From: Nocardioides sp. AX2bis
GTDB taxonomy: Bacteria; Actinomycetota; Actinomycetes; Propionibacteriales; Nocardioidaceae
Length of the DNA: 64,000 nucleotides
Direction: 5' to 3'
Assembly (NCBI RefSeq): GCF_902506435.1
Contig: NZ_LR733215.1
Location: 2,519,509-2,583,508 of the forward strand
Positions 1-9,804 of this stretch are shown here, piece by piece. Every line of letters begins with the position of its first letter. The first letter of the stretch is position 1. Below the pieces are notes generated by a model. The model had not been told where the DNA came from and ran no database searches. It worked only from the letters and a program-made list of their open reading frames with translations. Made by a program: the position numbers and the translations under genes.

Positions 1-1
1 C

Positions 2-1657
2 AGCGAGGTCGTCGGCGACTCCCCCGCCGCGCCCGCCGCCGCTCCGGCCCCCGCCGCTCCCGCTGCCGCGGCTCCGGCCGCCGCCGCGGGCGGCCAGCGC
101 CGCCGCCTGGTCGCGGTCACCGCCTGCCCGACCGGCATCGCCCACACCTACATGGCGGCCGAGGCCCTCGAAGCCGCCGCCGAGCGTGCCGGGGTCGAGC
201 TGGCCGTCGAGACCCAGGGCTCGGCCGGCTCCAAGCCGCTGGCCCCCGGCGTCATCGCCGCGGCCGACGCCGTCATCTTCGCCGTCGACGTCGGGGTCCG
301 CGACCGGTCCCGCTTCGCGGGCAAGCCGCTGGTCTCCTCGGGCGTCAAGCGCCCGATCGACGAGGGCGACGCCATGATCGCCGAGGCGCTCCGCGTCGCC
401 GACGACCCGCACGCCTCCCGCGTCGAGGGTGCGGCCGGCAGCGGCGGCGAGGACCGCGGCAGCGCCGGCGAGAGCTTCGGCGGCACGGTGCGCCGGGTGC
501 TGATGACCGGTGTCTCCTACATGATCCCGTTCGTCGCCGCCGGCGGCCTGCTGATCGCGCTGGCCTTCCTGCTCGGCGGGTACGAGATCGTCTTCGGCGG
601 CACGAAGGACGGCGTCGCGGTCAACATCGCGCAGGACATGGTCCTGAACAACAGCCTGTTCAACCTGCCCGACCCCTCGGCCTACACCGACCTGCCCAAC
701 GGCGCGGAGCTCCAGAACGGCGCCCTGCTGAGCTACCTCGGCGCGCTGCTCTTCGTGCTGGGCGGGGCCGCCTTCGGCTTCCTGGTCCCGGCCCTGGCCG
801 GCTACATCGCCTACGCCATCGCCGACCGCCCGGGCATCGCGCCCGGCTTCGTGATGGGCGCGATCGCGGTCACCACCCAGTCCGGCTTCATCGGCGGCAT
901 CATCGGCGGCGTGCTCGCAGGCATCATCGCCAAGTGGATCGCCGGCTGGTCGATCCCGGCCTGGGCCCGCGGCCTGATGCCGGTGCTGGTCATCCCGCTG
1001 CTCACGGTGATCCTGGCCGGCTTCGTGATGGTCGTCGTGCTCGCCAAGCCCCTGGCCCTGCTGATGACCTCGCTCAGTGACGGTCTGACCTACATGGGCG
1101 AGCGTCCCGGCCTCTCGGTCCTGCTCGGCGCGATCCTCGGCCTGATGATGGCCTTCGACATGGGTGGTCCGCTGAACAAGACCGCCTACGCGTTCGCCAC
1201 CACGGGCCTGTCCGCCGCCGCGACCGCCACCGACGCCCCGGAGCTGCGGGTGATGGCCGCGGTGATGCTGGCCGGCATGGTCCCGCCGATCGCGCTGGCG
1301 CTGGCCACCGTCATCCGCCCGCGCCTCTTCTCGGCCCCCGAGAAGGAGAGCGGGAAGGCCGGCTGGCTGCTCGGCGCCTCGTTCATCACCGAGGGCGCCA
1401 TCCCGTTCGCCGCAGCCGACCCGCTGCGGGTCATCCCCTCGATCATGGTCGGCAGCGCCGTCACCGGCGGGCTGTCACAGCTCTTCGGCGTCAGCCTGCG
1501 CGCCCCCCACGGCGGGATCTTCGTGCTCTTCGCCGTCGACGGCGTCCTCGGCTTCATCGTGTCGCTGGCCGCCGGCGTGGCCGTGGCCGCCGCCATGGTG
1601 GTCCTGCTGAAGTCCACCGCCAAGGTCAAGGACCCCGACGCGCTGGTCGCGGCGTGA
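2..1657 (+). CDS. PTS fructose permease, EIIB-EIIC part (5' end outside window)
   Basis: This is the 3' part of a phosphoenolpyruvate-dependent fructose permease. The reading frame is open to the window edge, so no start is visible. The first ~35 codons are an Ala/Pro-rich linker, as between fused EIIA and EIIB domains. The EIIB domain follows, with its phosphocysteine in ACPTGIAHTYMAAE (Cys codon at 125-127). The EIIC membrane domain begins near base 490. It has many hydrophobic helices and the family signatures MGGPLNKTAY, FITEGAIPFA and APHGGIF. It takes up fructose and phosphorylates it in transit. An HPr gene follows 88 bases downstream and supplies the phosphoryl donor. An EIIABC fusion is likely, but EIIA is not in view. 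Confidence 0.93.
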   Translation, partial: SEVVGDSPAAPAAAPAPAAPAAAAPAAAAGGQRRRLVAVTACPTGIAHTYMAAEALEAAAERAGVELAVETQGSAGSKPLAPGVIAAADAVIFAVDVGVRDRSRFAGKPLVSSGVKRPIDEGDAMIAEALRVADDPHASRVEGAAGSGGEDRGSAGESFGGTVRRVLMTGVSYMIPFVAAGGLLIALAFLLGGYEIVFGGTKDGVAVNIAQDMVLNNSLFNLPDPSAYTDLPNGAELQNGALLSYLGALLFVLGGAAFGFLVPALAGYIAYAIADRPGIAPGFVMGAIAVTTQSGFIGGIIGGVLAGIIAKWIAGWSIPAWARGLMPVLVIPLLTVILAGFVMVVVLAKPLALLMTSLSDGLTYMGERPGLSVLLGAILGLMMAFDMGGPLNKTAYAFATTGLSAAATATDAPELRVMAAVMLAGMVPPIALALATVIRPRLFSAPEKESGKAGWLLGASFITEGAIPFAAADPLRVIPSIMVGSAVTGGLSQLFGVSLRAPHGGIFVLFAVDGVLGFIVSLAAGVAVAAAMVVLLKSTAKVKDPDALVAA

Positions 1658-1688
1658 CCTGGGCCATAGGTTCGCACCCGTAGGTTCT

Positions 1689-1731
1689 GCACCACGTCCG
1701 CACCACGCGCGCACCACGCGTACCACGATCC
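1689..1731. repeat. 11-bp direct repeats between the PTS permease and HPr genes
   Basis: Four tandem units of about 11 bp with core GCACCACG: three full units start at 1689, 1700 and 1711, and a degenerate one follows. They lie in the leader of the HPr gene, ending just before its ribosome-binding site. They could be slippage products or a regulator site; nothing in the sequence decides this. Confidence 0.6.
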
Positions 1732-1745
1732 GTGAAGGAGCTCCC

Positions 1746-2003
1746 ATGCCCAGCAAGTCCGTCACCGTCGGCTCTGCCGTCGGTCTGCACGCCCGCCCCG
1801 CCGCCCTGATCTCGGAGGCGGCCGGCGACCTGGACTCGGACGTCTTCCTCGGCCTGCCCGGCGGCACCCCCGTCGACGCGGCGTCGGCGCTGATGATCAT
1901 GACCCTGGGTGCCGGCAACGGCGACACCGTCGAGGTCTCCGGCGACGACCAGGGCGACGTCGACGCGATCGCCGCGCTGGTCGAGAAGGACCTCGACGCC
2001 TGA
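1746..2003 (+). CDS. ptsH: Phosphocarrier protein HPr
   Basis: 85-residue HPr, the usual family length. It relays phosphate from enzyme I to the EIIA domains of PTS permeases in the cytoplasm. His15 and Arg17 lie in the active-site motif GLHARPA, and Ser47 sits where the regulatory serine of HPr is found. The ATG is preceded by a good ribosome-binding site (GAAGGAG). It directly follows the fructose permease on the same strand, so the two are probably co-transcribed. No enzyme I gene is in the window. The identification is secure. Confidence 0.95.
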   Translation: MPSKSVTVGSAVGLHARPAALISEAAGDLDSDVFLGLPGGTPVDAASALMIMTLGAGNGDTVEVSGDDQGDVDAIAALVEKDLDA

Positions 2004-2040
2004 CCGCACGCCAGCCACGACCCGCACGACCCGTACGACC

Positions 2041-2079
2041 CGCAGCCCCTGCTCCCGCCCCGACGGGTCAGGGGCTGCG
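2041..2079. terminator. Hairpin between convergent HPr and membrane-protein genes
   Basis: Perfect 11-bp inverted repeat, CGCAGCCCCTG at 2041-2051 and CAGGGGCTGCG at 2069-2079, around a 17-nt loop that can pair a further four bases. It lies 37 bases after the HPr stop and overlaps the stop of the converging membrane-protein gene. It probably acts as a bidirectional terminator. There is no clear U-tract, as is common in high-GC actinobacteria. Confidence 0.65.
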
Positions 2080-3108
2080 GCGCGTCCGCAGGGCGAGGTA
2101 GACCGCACGCATCCCGACCGCGGTGCGCAGCTCGCTGACCACCGAGGCGAAGAAGTGCTCGCGGTAGGTCTCGTCGGTGACCGTCGAGACCGTCAGGTAG
2201 AGCGAGGAGAACGCGGCGAGGAAGAGCGAGACCTGGAACAGCGGCACCGAGACGTTGCTCAGGCCCGGGAGCTGGCGCAGGTCCGCCGGGTCGAGCCCGG
2301 TCCACGCCAGCTGGACCTCCTCGTTCATCGCCAGCGTGCCGAAGAGCAGGAAGAACAGCAGCACGGTGCCGGCCAGCAGCAGGACCTGAACGGCCTGGAT
2401 GACCAGCAGCACGATCACGAGGTTCCAGCGCTCGAAGCCCTCGACCTGCGCCAGCGCCACCACCTCGGCGCCGCGCCCGTCGTCCAGCACCTCCTCGCAC
2501 GCCTCCTCCAGCGGCGTCCCGGCGCACGCCCGGCGCAGGAAGGCGTCGTCGACCGCGTCGTCGACGAGGTCGACCTCCTCGGGGAGGCGGACCAGCAGGA
2601 ACCCGAGAGCCAGGCCGACGAAGAGCAGCACCACGAGCCACAGCGTGCCGGTGGTGAGCGAGGCGGAGAGCTGCCACACCTCGGCGTTGATGAACAGGAA
2701 GGTGACGAAGACCAGGAGCAGCGGGAGGGCCCTCGTCATCATCGGCAGCAGGGACCGCAGGCTGCCGAAGGTGCGCCCGAGCGCCCAGGTCACGATCGGC
2801 CCGGCGCGCAGCACGGTCAGGGCGTACGCCGCCGCGCCCGCCGCGCCCAGCGAGAGCAGGACCGCCGGGGCGGTGCTGATCTGCCCGGTCGCCCAGGCCA
2901 ACAGGCCGGCGGCGGCCGCCGAGACGAGCAGGACCAGCACCGCCAGCGGGAGGAGCCGTCGCGGCCGCAAGCCGTCCCGGACGCGGCCGCGCACCTCGGG
3001 GACGAAGTAGGTCAGCCCGTGCGCGAGGAACCAGGCGTCGGCCGCGGCGAGGACGTCGGGGGTGGAGCGGCGGGAGCGGCGGCGCGGCGTCGGCGCCACG
3101 TCAGCCAC
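2068..3108 (-). CDS. Integral membrane protein of unknown function
   Basis: 346 residues from a GTG start that overlaps the last bases of ribF. The basic N-terminus (residues ~1-45) is followed by about six hydrophobic stretches, the first at roughly 50-73 and 78-101, then two near 119-180. A ~50-residue soluble acidic segment separates these from two more helices and a short basic tail. I recognise no enzyme or transporter motif. It is the last gene of the ribF-side run and may be translationally coupled to ribF through the 8-base overlap. Membrane location is clear from the sequence; function is unknown. Confidence 0.75.
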   Translation of the reverse strand: MADVAPTPRRRSRRSTPDVLAAADAWFLAHGLTYFVPEVRGRVRDGLRPRRLLPLAVLVLLVSAAAAGLLAWATGQISTAPAVLLSLGAAGAAAYALTVLRAGPIVTWALGRTFGSLRSLLPMMTRALPLLLVFVTFLFINAEVWQLSASLTTGTLWLVVLLFVGLALGFLLVRLPEEVDLVDDAVDDAFLRRACAGTPLEEACEEVLDDGRGAEVVALAQVEGFERWNLVIVLLVIQAVQVLLLAGTVLLFFLLFGTLAMNEEVQLAWTGLDPADLRQLPGLSNVSVPLFQVSLFLAAFSSLYLTVSTVTDETYREHFFASVVSELRTAVGMRAVYLALRTRRSP

Positions 3109-4069
3109 CGAGCAGGCCGCGGGCCTGCTCGACGTCCTCGGCCATCTGGACCAGCAGCTCCTCGACCGAGTCGAAGGCGGCCATCCCGCGGAGGTGGTGG
3201 GCGAGGTCGACCTCCACCTCCGCGCCGTAGAGGGACAGGTCGGTCCGGCCGATCACGTACGCCTCGACCCGCCGGGTGCGCTCGCCGGCGAAGGTCGGGT
3301 TCGTGCCGATCGAGACCGCGACGGCGAAGCCGTCCGGGTCGTCGGGACGGGAGGTGCCCGCCGGGCCGCCCAGGACCCGCATCCGGCCCGCGTACACGCC
3401 GTCGGCGGCGACCGCGACGTCCGGGCCGACCTCGACGTTGGCCGTCGGGTAGCCGAGCTCGCGGCCGCGCTGGTCCCCCTGCACGACCGGCCCGCGGACG
3501 GCCGGGGGCCGGCCGAGCGCCTCGGTGGCGCCGGCGACGTCGCCGGCGGCCAGGCAGGTCCGGACGTAGGTCGAGGACCACACCTGGGGTCCACCGTCCA
3601 GGACGACGCCCTCGGCGGTGAACCGGCGGTCCGCCTCCTGCTCGCGACCGAGACCGACGAGCGCCGCGGTGTCACCGGCGGCGCGGGCGCCGAAGCGGAA
3701 GTTGGCGCCGACCACGACCGCGCGGGCGTGGAGCCGCTCGACCAGGACGCGGCGCACGAACTCCTCGGGCGTCCAGGCCGCCATCGCCCGGTCGAAGGGC
3801 AGGGCCAGGACCTCGTCGACGCCGATCGCGCCGAGCAGCTCGGCCCGCCACGGCACGGGGGTCAGCACGGACGGGGCGTGGTCGGGCCGCAGGACCGCCA
3901 TCGGGTGCGGGTCGAAGGTCACCGCGACCAGGGGCAGTCCCTCGCGGTCGGCCACGGCGCGGGTCCGGGCCACCACGGCCCGGTGCCCGCGGTGCACGCC
4001 GTCGAAGTTGCCGATGGTGACCGCGGTCGGCCCGAGGTCGTCGGGGATCTCGTCGAGGGTGCGCCACAC
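3101..4069 (-). CDS. ribF: Bifunctional riboflavin kinase / FAD synthetase
   Basis: 322 residues. It phosphorylates riboflavin to FMN and adenylylates FMN to FAD. The N-terminal nucleotidyltransferase domain carries GNFDGVHRGH (residues 20-29). The C-terminal flavokinase domain has the GYPTAN segment and a downstream GTNPTF motif. I chose the GTG at 4069 because it leaves 22 bases after truB and gives the usual N-terminus, VWRTLDEIPDDLG. The frame stays open further upstream but would run back through the truB stop. It closes the infB-rbfA-truB series and overlaps the following membrane-protein gene. Confidence 0.93.
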   Translation of the reverse strand: MWRTLDEIPDDLGPTAVTIGNFDGVHRGHRAVVARTRAVADREGLPLVAVTFDPHPMAVLRPDHAPSVLTPVPWRAELLGAIGVDEVLALPFDRAMAAWTPEEFVRRVLVERLHARAVVVGANFRFGARAAGDTAALVGLGREQEADRRFTAEGVVLDGGPQVWSSTYVRTCLAAGDVAGATEALGRPPAVRGPVVQGDQRGRELGYPTANVEVGPDVAVAADGVYAGRMRVLGGPAGTSRPDDPDGFAVAVSIGTNPTFAGERTRRVEAYVIGRTDLSLYGAEVEVDLAHHLRGMAAFDSVEELLVQMAEDVEQARGLLGG

Positions 4070-4091
4070 GCGGCCCAGGGTAGTGGCCGTC

Positions 4092-5006
4092 TCAGACGAG
4101 GACGGCCACCGGGCGGGCCCGGCCCTCGCGCGGCTCGTAGAGCGCCAGCAGCCCGCCGGCACCGTCGAGCAGGGCGGTCAGCCCGGCCAGCTCGAGGTCC
4201 AGGGGGCGCCCCACCCGCACGTCGCGCTCGGCGTCCTCCCCCAGCTCCAGGACCGGGAAGGCCAGCCGCGCGGCGTCGCCGGGGGCCAGGACGTCGTAGG
4301 TCTCCGACAGCTCCTCGATCGTGCGGGCCTCACTGAGCCCGAACGGCCCGACCCGGGTGCGCCGGAGCGCGGTCAGGTGCCCACCGACCCCCAGGTCGTC
4401 ACCGAGGTCGCGGGCGATGGCCCGGACGTAGGTGCCGCTGGAGCAGCGGACGGTGACGACGACGTCCACCCGCCCGCCCTCGGGCGTCGTCACGGCGGCG
4501 ACGTCGTGCACCTCGATCGCGTGGATCGTCACCCGACGCGGCTCGAGGACGACCTCCTCGCCGTCGCGCACCCGGGCGTAGGCCCGGCGCCCGTCGACCT
4601 TGATCGCGGAGACCGTGCTCGGCACCTGGTCGCGCTCGCCCACCTGGGTCGCGAGGACCGCGCGCACGCGCTCGGGGTCCAGGGCCGCGACGGCCGCCGC
4701 CACGGCTTCCGGGTCCGCGGGCGGCAGCGGCTCGCCCTCGGCGTCGTCGGTCGTGGTGCCCCCGCCGAGCCGGATGGTGGCCTCGTAGGTCTTCTCGGTC
4801 AGCACGAGGTGGCCGAGCAGCCGGGTGGCCCGCCCGACACCGAGCACCAGCACCCCGGTCGCCATCGGGTCGAGGGTGCCGGCGTGCCCGACCTTGCGGG
4901 TGCCGGCCAGCCGGCGTACGCGGGAGACGACGTCGTGGCTGGTCATCCCGCCCGGCTTGTCCACCACGACCAGGCCCGGGACGGGCTCGGGCCGGGGCGT
5001 GCTCAC
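4092..5006 (-). CDS. truB: tRNA pseudouridine(55) synthase
   Basis: 304 residues. It converts U55 in the T-loop of tRNAs to pseudouridine. The catalytic aspartate is Asp46 in [12 protein letters not shown]. The [11 protein letters not shown] segment before it and the C-terminal PUA-like region match the family. The GTG start overlaps the rbfA stop by four bases (GTGA), so translation of the two is probably coupled. ribF follows after 22 bases. Confidence 0.95.
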   Translation of the reverse strand: MSTPRPEPVPGLVVVDKPGGMTSHDVVSRVRRLAGTRKVGHAGTLDPMATGVLVLGVGRATRLLGHLVLTEKTYEATIRLGGGTTTDDAEGEPLPPADPEAVAAAVAALDPERVRAVLATQVGERDQVPSTVSAIKVDGRRAYARVRDGEEVVLEPRRVTIHAIEVHDVAAVTTPEGGRVDVVVTVRCSSGTYVRAIARDLGDDLGVGGHLTALRRTRVGPFGLSEARTIEELSETYDVLAPGDAARLAFPVLELGEDAERDVRVGRPLDLELAGLTALLDGAGGLLALYEPREGRARPVAVLV

Positions 5007-5509
5007 CGGCGGTCGGCCGGGTCGTCCAGCCCGTCGGCGTCGTCGAGGCCGGTGTCGTCGGGGTCGGCGTCGTCGGTGTCGTCGGCGTCGCCCTCCTCGC
5101 GGGGCTTCTTGTACGGGTCGGCCTCGCCGGCGTACTGCTCGACGCGGCGGGCAGCGAGCTCGGCGTCGAGCTCGCGGGCGCGGGCGAGGACCTCGTCGAG
5201 CTTGCGCGCGGTCTCGGGGACCGCGTCGGGCACGAAGGTCAGCGAGGGCGCGTGGCGGGTGCCGAGCTGCTTGGCGACCTCGGAGCGGAGCAGGCCCTTG
5301 GCCGACTCCAGCGCCTCGGCGGTGCTCTCGAGGTCGGCGTCCTCGCCGAGGACGGTGTAGTAGATGGTGGCCTGCTGGCTGTCACCGGTGACGCGGACGT
5401 CGGTGATGGTCACGAACCCGAGACGCGGGTCCTTGACCCGGCGCTCGAGCATCTGGGCCACGACGACCTGGATCCGGTCGGCGATGCGCCGTACGCGGGG
5501 GTTGCTCAT
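5003..5509 (-). CDS. rbfA: 30S ribosome-binding factor A
   Basis: 168 residues from an ATG with an AGGAG ribosome-binding site. RbfA helps mature the 16S 5' end of the 30S subunit, especially in the cold. The N-terminal ~120 residues are the single KH-like RbfA fold, with the conserved [12 protein letters not shown] start and [12 protein letters not shown]. The ~45-residue C-terminal tail is strongly acidic (runs of Asp), an actinobacterial-style extension beyond the E. coli length. The frame is open upstream of the ATG, but that part lacks family similarity. It overlaps truB by four bases. Confidence 0.94.
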   Translation of the reverse strand: MSNPRVRRIADRIQVVVAQMLERRVKDPRLGFVTITDVRVTGDSQQATIYYTVLGEDADLESTAEALESAKGLLRSEVAKQLGTRHAPSLTFVPDAVPETARKLDEVLARARELDAELAARRVEQYAGEADPYKKPREEGDADDTDDADPDDTGLDDADGLDDPADRR

Positions 5510-5544
5510 CCTCTGCTCCTTCGGGCCGGGGCGGCACCGGAGGC

Positions 5545-5582
5545 CGACGCACCCGCACGGCCGGAGCCGTGCGGGTGCGTCG
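5545..5582. terminator. Very strong hairpin between infB and rbfA
   Basis: A 16-bp perfect inverted repeat, extended by one more outer pair, surrounds a 4-nt CGGA loop. The left arm is GACGCACCCGCACGGC at 5546-5561 and the right arm is its exact complement at 5566-5581. It follows the infB stop by 44 bases and precedes the rbfA ribosome-binding site. It is likely a terminator or attenuator that lowers rbfA-truB-ribF expression relative to infB, or an RNA-processing stem. Confidence 0.7.
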
Positions 5583-5625
5583 TGACCTGCGGTGCTGCAG
5601 GGTCGTGCTGGTGGTGCGGTGCGCG

Positions 5626-8258
5626 TCAGGCGCGCGGGATCTCGCGCATCTCGAAGGACTCGATGACGTCGCCGATCTTGATGTCCTGGAAGTTGCGCAG
5701 GACCAGACCGCACTCGAAGCCCTCGCGGACCTCGGACACGTCGTCCTTCTCCCGGCGAAGCGACGCCAGGTCGAGGTTGTCGGCGACCACGGCGTTGTCG
5801 CGCAGCACGCGGACCTTGGACCGGCGCTGCACCGTCCCACCGATGATCATGCAGCCCGCGATGTTGCCGAGCTTGGAGGAGCGGAAGATCTCGCGGATCT
5901 CCGCGCGCCCCAGGGACGACTCCTCGAACTCGGGCTTGAGCATGCCCTTGAGCGCCGCCTCGATCTCCTCGATGGCCGAGTAGATGACCGAGTAGTAGCG
6001 GATCTCGACGCCCTGCTTGTCCGCCAGCTCCGTCGCCTTGCCCTGGGGCCGGACGTTGAAGCCGATGATGATGGCGTCGGAGGCCGCGGCCAGGTCGACG
6101 TTGGTCTCGGTGATCGCACCGACACCGCGGTCGATGACCCGGATCCCGACGTCGTCGCCGACGTCGATCTGGGACAAGGCGTCCTCGAGCGCCTCGACCG
6201 AGCCGGACACGTCGCCCTTGAGGATGAGGTTGAGCTCCTGGCTCTCGCCCTTCTCCATGGAGGCCATGAAGTCCTCGAGCGTGCGACGGACGCGACGCTT
6301 GGCCTGCATGGCCGCCCGCTCGCGCGCCTCACGCTTCTCGGCGATCTGACGGGCCATCCGGTCGTCGTCGACGACGATGAAGTTCTGGCCCGCGCCGGGG
6401 ACGGCGGAGAGACCGAGCACCATCACCGGGCGCGACGGGTCGGCCTGGGCCAGCTCGTTGCCGTGCTCGTCGAGCATCGCCCGGACGCGGCCGTGGGCCG
6501 GACCGGCGACCAGGGAGTCGCCCACGCGCAGCGTGCCGCGCTGGACCAGCACCGTGGCGACCGGACCGCGACCGCGGTCCAGGTGCGCCTCGACGACGAG
6601 GCCCTGTGCGTCCTGCGTGGGGTTGGCCCGCAGGTCGAGGGAGGCGTCCGCGGTGAGCACGATCGCCTCGAGCAGCCCCTCCATGTTGAGGTTGGCCTTG
6701 GCCGAGACCTCGACGAACATCGTGTCGCCGCCGTACTCCTCGGGCACCAGGCCGTACTCGGTGAGCTGGCCACGGACCTTGGTCGGGTCCGCGTCGGGCT
6801 TGTCGATCTTGTTGACCGCGACCACGATCGGCACGCCGGCGGCCTTGGCGTGGTTGAGCGCCTCGACCGTCTGCGGCATCACGCCGTCGTCGGCCGCGAC
6901 GACCAGCACCGCGATGTCGGTCGCCTGGGCACCACGGGCACGCATGGCGGTGAACGCCTCGTGGCCCGGGGTGTCGATGAAGGTGATCGGACGCTCGTTG
7001 CCGTCGACCTCGGTGACGACCTGGTAGGCCCCGATGTGCTGGGTGATCCCACCGGCCTCCTTGTCGACCACGTTGGCCGAGCGGAGGGCGTCGAGCAGCT
7101 TGGTCTTTCCGTGGTCGACGTGACCCATGACGGTCACGACCGGCGGCCGGATCATCAGGTCGGCCTCGTCGCCCTCGTCCGAGCCGAACTCGAGGTCGAA
7201 GGACTCCAGCAGCTCGCGGTCCTCGTCCTCGGGCGAGACGACCTCGACGTTGTAGTTGAGCTCCTCACCGAGCAGCTCCAGCGTCGCGTCGTTGACCGAC
7301 TCGGTCGACGTCACCATCTCGCCCAGGTGGAACAGCATCTGGACCAGCGCCGCGGCGTCGAGCCCCACCTTGTCGGCGAAGTCGGTCAGCGAGGCGCCGC
7401 GCGCCAGGCGCACGGTCTCGCCGTTGCCCTTGCGGACGCGCATCCCACCGAGGGTGGGAGCCTCCATCTGCTCGAACTCCTGGCGACGCGCCCGCTTGGA
7501 CTTGCGCCCACGGCGCGAGGGACCACCGGGACGCCCGAAGGCACCCTGCGTGCTGCCCCGCTGGGGCGGACGGCCACGGCCGCCGAACCCACCGGTGCGC
7601 GGCGGCCCACCGGGCGCACCGCCCGGTGCGCCACGACCCGGGGCTCCGCCCGGACCGCCGCGACCCGGGGCACCGGCGCGGCCGGGGGCACCCGGACGAC
7701 CGGGGGCACCGGTACGACCACCGGGGCCACCACCGAACGCGGCCGGGGACTTCGGCATCATCGCCGGGTTCGGGCGAGGCATGCCCGGGCGCGGCGGAGC
7801 GCCGTCGCGACCGGCGGGCGGACGCGGCGGACGGTTGTCGCTCTCGGTCCCACCGGCGGCCGGGGGTGCGCCGGCGGCCGGGGGTGCGGCAGGCGGCGCG
7901 GCGGGCTTGCGGCCCATCCCCTGGTTGGAGGAGAACGGGTTGTTGCCGGGACGCGGCGAGCCGCTGCGGCCCACCGGACGCGGGGCCGGGGCCTTGGGCG
8001 TCGGGGGAGCGATGCGGGGGCCGGCGCGGCAGCCGGCGCTGCGGGGGCGGCGGCGGGTGCGGCCGGGGCCTCCGACGTCGCGGGGGCCGCTGCCTTCAGC
8101 GAGGCGCCGACCTCCTTGCGGAAGCGCACCTCGGCAGGCATCTCGACGGTCGAGCTCGCCGACTTGACGAACTCACCCATCTCCTTGAACTTCTCGAGAA
8201 CGAACTTGCTCTCGACTCCGAACTCTTTGGCGAGCTCGTGGACTCGGGTCTTAGCCAC
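5626..8258 (-). CDS. infB: Translation initiation factor IF-2, interrupted by an apparent one-base frameshift
   Basis: IF-2 is the GTPase that brings fMet-tRNA to the 30S subunit. The start is a GTG at 8258 after a strong AGAAGGAG site. The N-terminal IF2_N domain ([18 protein letters not shown], residues 2-19) is read in one frame to about base 8022. The rest of the protein is read in another frame: the Ala/Pro/Gly-rich linker, GTPase motifs [14 protein letters not shown] and NKID, and domains II-IV to base 5626. One added C (minus strand) in the C5 run at 8016-8020 would join them as [20 protein letters not shown], which looks like normal IF-2 linker, and give about 877 residues. A GTG at 7974 could start a shorter IF-2. 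The gene is essential, so a sequencing or assembly error is the simplest explanation. Confidence 0.92.
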
Positions 8259-8344
8259 GTTTCTCCTTCTGGCCCGACCCGCGTCCTGCGTGCGTCGGAC
8301 CGTTATTGGCGGTGCAAACTCATCGGGAGTTACTCATCGAGTGC

Positions 8345-8695
8345 TCATGAGCTGCTGCTCCAGTTCCTGGTCGGTCCTTCTCTGGTCTGTGCCGAGCTGG
8401 TGAGCCACTCCCCCACCGGCGCCGCGTCCAGCCCCGCCGGGGCCCGGAGGGCCCTGGCGAACGCCTTGCGCCGCACCGCGAGGTCGTAGCACCGGGTCGT
8501 GGGGTGGAGGTGCGCCCCGCGTCCCGGTGCGGTGGCGTCCAGGTCGGGCACCGCGGCCGGTCGGCCGACGGGGTCCGAGCCGGTCGTCACCCGCACCAAC
8601 TCGCGCTTGGCGGCCCGCTCCCGACAGCCGATACAGGTGCGGACCGGGCCCTCGGAAGGGTCCGGACGTGCCTGTGCTGTCGATCGACGTGCCAC
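8345..8695 (-). CDS. ylxR: YlxR family nucleic-acid-binding protein (DUF448)
   Basis: 116 residues from a GTG. It has the family's RTCIGCRERAAKREL segment near residue 19 and GRGAHLHP further on, followed by a basic helix (RRKAFARALR). YlxR proteins are small RNA-binding or transcription-associated proteins always found between nusA and infB, and that is the position here. The molecular role is poorly defined in the family. It sits 56 bases after nusA and 86 before infB. Confidence 0.92.
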   Translation of the reverse strand: MARRSTAQARPDPSEGPVRTCIGCRERAAKRELVRVTTGSDPVGRPAAVPDLDATAPGRGAHLHPTTRCYDLAVRRKAFARALRAPAGLDAAPVGEWLTSSAQTREGPTRNWSSSS

Positions 8696-8751
8696 CGTTG
8701 CACCACCCTACCTCCCTGCTCGGCAGGGGAGAAACGACGTCGCCGCGAGCC

Positions 8752-9804
8752 CTACGACCTGGCCGGGTCCGCCGGCGTCTCCGCGGCGGCGGCGGCGGGC
8801 GGAGCGACGGGCGGAGCGACGGGCTCCTCGTCCTCGGCCGGCTCCTCGTCGGAGTGGATGTCGATGCGCCACCCGGTGAGGCGGGCGGCCAGGCGGGCGT
8901 TCTGGCCCTCCTTGCCGATCGCCAGCGACAACTGGTAGTCCGGCACCACGACCCGTGCCGAGCGGGCGGCCAGGTCGACGACCCGGACCTCGCTGACGCG
9001 GGCCGGCGACAGGGCGCTGGCCACGAGGCGGGCGGGATCCTCGGCCCAGTCGACGATGTCGATCTTCTCGCCGTCGAGCTCGGCCATCACGTTGCGCACC
9101 CGCTGACCCATCGGGCCGATGCAGGCGCCCTTGGCGTTGATCCCGGGCACCTTGGTGTGCACCGCGATCTTCGTGCGGTGCCCGGCCTCGCGCGCGATCG
9201 CGGCGATCTGCACGCTGCCGTCGGCGATCTCAGGCACCTCGAGGGCGAAGAGCTTGCGGACCAGGTTGGGGTGCGAGCGCGAGAGCGTCACCTGCGGCCC
9301 ACGCATCCCCTTGCGCACCGACAGCACCAGGCACTTGATCCGGGTCCCGTGCTTGTAGGTCTCGCCCGGGGAGCGCTCGGCGACCGGGAGGTGCGCCTCG
9401 AGCTTGCCGAGGTCGACCAGCACGTCGTCGGGGTTGCGGCCCTGCTGGATCACCCCGGAGATGACGTCGCCCTCGCGACCGGCGAACTCGCCGAAGCGGC
9501 GGTCGTCCTCGGCGTCGCGGAGCCGCTGCAGCATGATCTGCTTGGCGGTCGTGGTCGCGATCCGGCCGAACCCCTCGGGGGTGTCGTCGAACTCGCCGAC
9601 CTTCGCACCGTCCTCGTCGAGCTCGGGGGCCATCACCGCGACGTGGCCGCTCTTGCGGTCGAGCGCGACCCGCGCACCGGTGCTGGCGCCCGGTGACTTC
9701 AGGTAGGCCATCAGCAGCGCCTGCTCGATCGCCTCGACGAGCACGTCGAAGCTGATCTCCTTCTCGCGCTCCAGCATCCTCAGGATGCTCAGGTCGATGT
9801 CCAT
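8752..9804 (-). CDS. nusA: Transcription termination/antitermination factor NusA
   Basis: 350 residues. NusA binds RNA polymerase and nascent RNA and modulates pausing, termination and antitermination. In order it has the N-terminal polymerase-binding domain ([20 protein letters not shown]), an S1 domain, and two KH domains with the conserved GxxG loops ([12 protein letters not shown] and [14 protein letters not shown]). A short Ala/Pro/Glu-rich tail follows instead of the acidic repeats of E. coli NusA, the typical actinobacterial length. The ATG overlaps the rimP stop by one base (TGATG), so rimP and nusA are coupled. Confidence 0.96.
   Translation of the reverse strand: MDIDLSILRMLEREKEISFDVLVEAIEQALLMAYLKSPGASTGARVALDRKSGHVAVMAPELDEDGAKVGEFDDTPEGFGRIATTTAKQIMLQRLRDAEDDRRFGEFAGREGDVISGVIQQGRNPDDVLVDLGKLEAHLPVAERSPGETYKHGTRIKCLVLSVRKGMRGPQVTLSRSHPNLVRKLFALEVPEIADGSVQIAAIAREAGHRTKIAVHTKVPGINAKGACIGPMGQRVRNVMAELDGEKIDIVDWAEDPARLVASALSPARVSEVRVVDLAARSARVVVPDYQLSLAIGKEGQNARLAARLTGWRIDIHSDEEPAEDEEPVAPPVAPPAAAAAETPADPARS

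Noticed and set aside
7758..7974. Programmed frameshift in infB
   Set aside because: No slippery heptamer followed by a clear stimulatory structure was recognised at the junction, and a homopolymer error explains it more simply. It stays open as an alternative in the findings.
5569..8403. A 944-codon open frame on the plus strand
   Set aside because: Antisense to infB. The translation shows only compositional bias.
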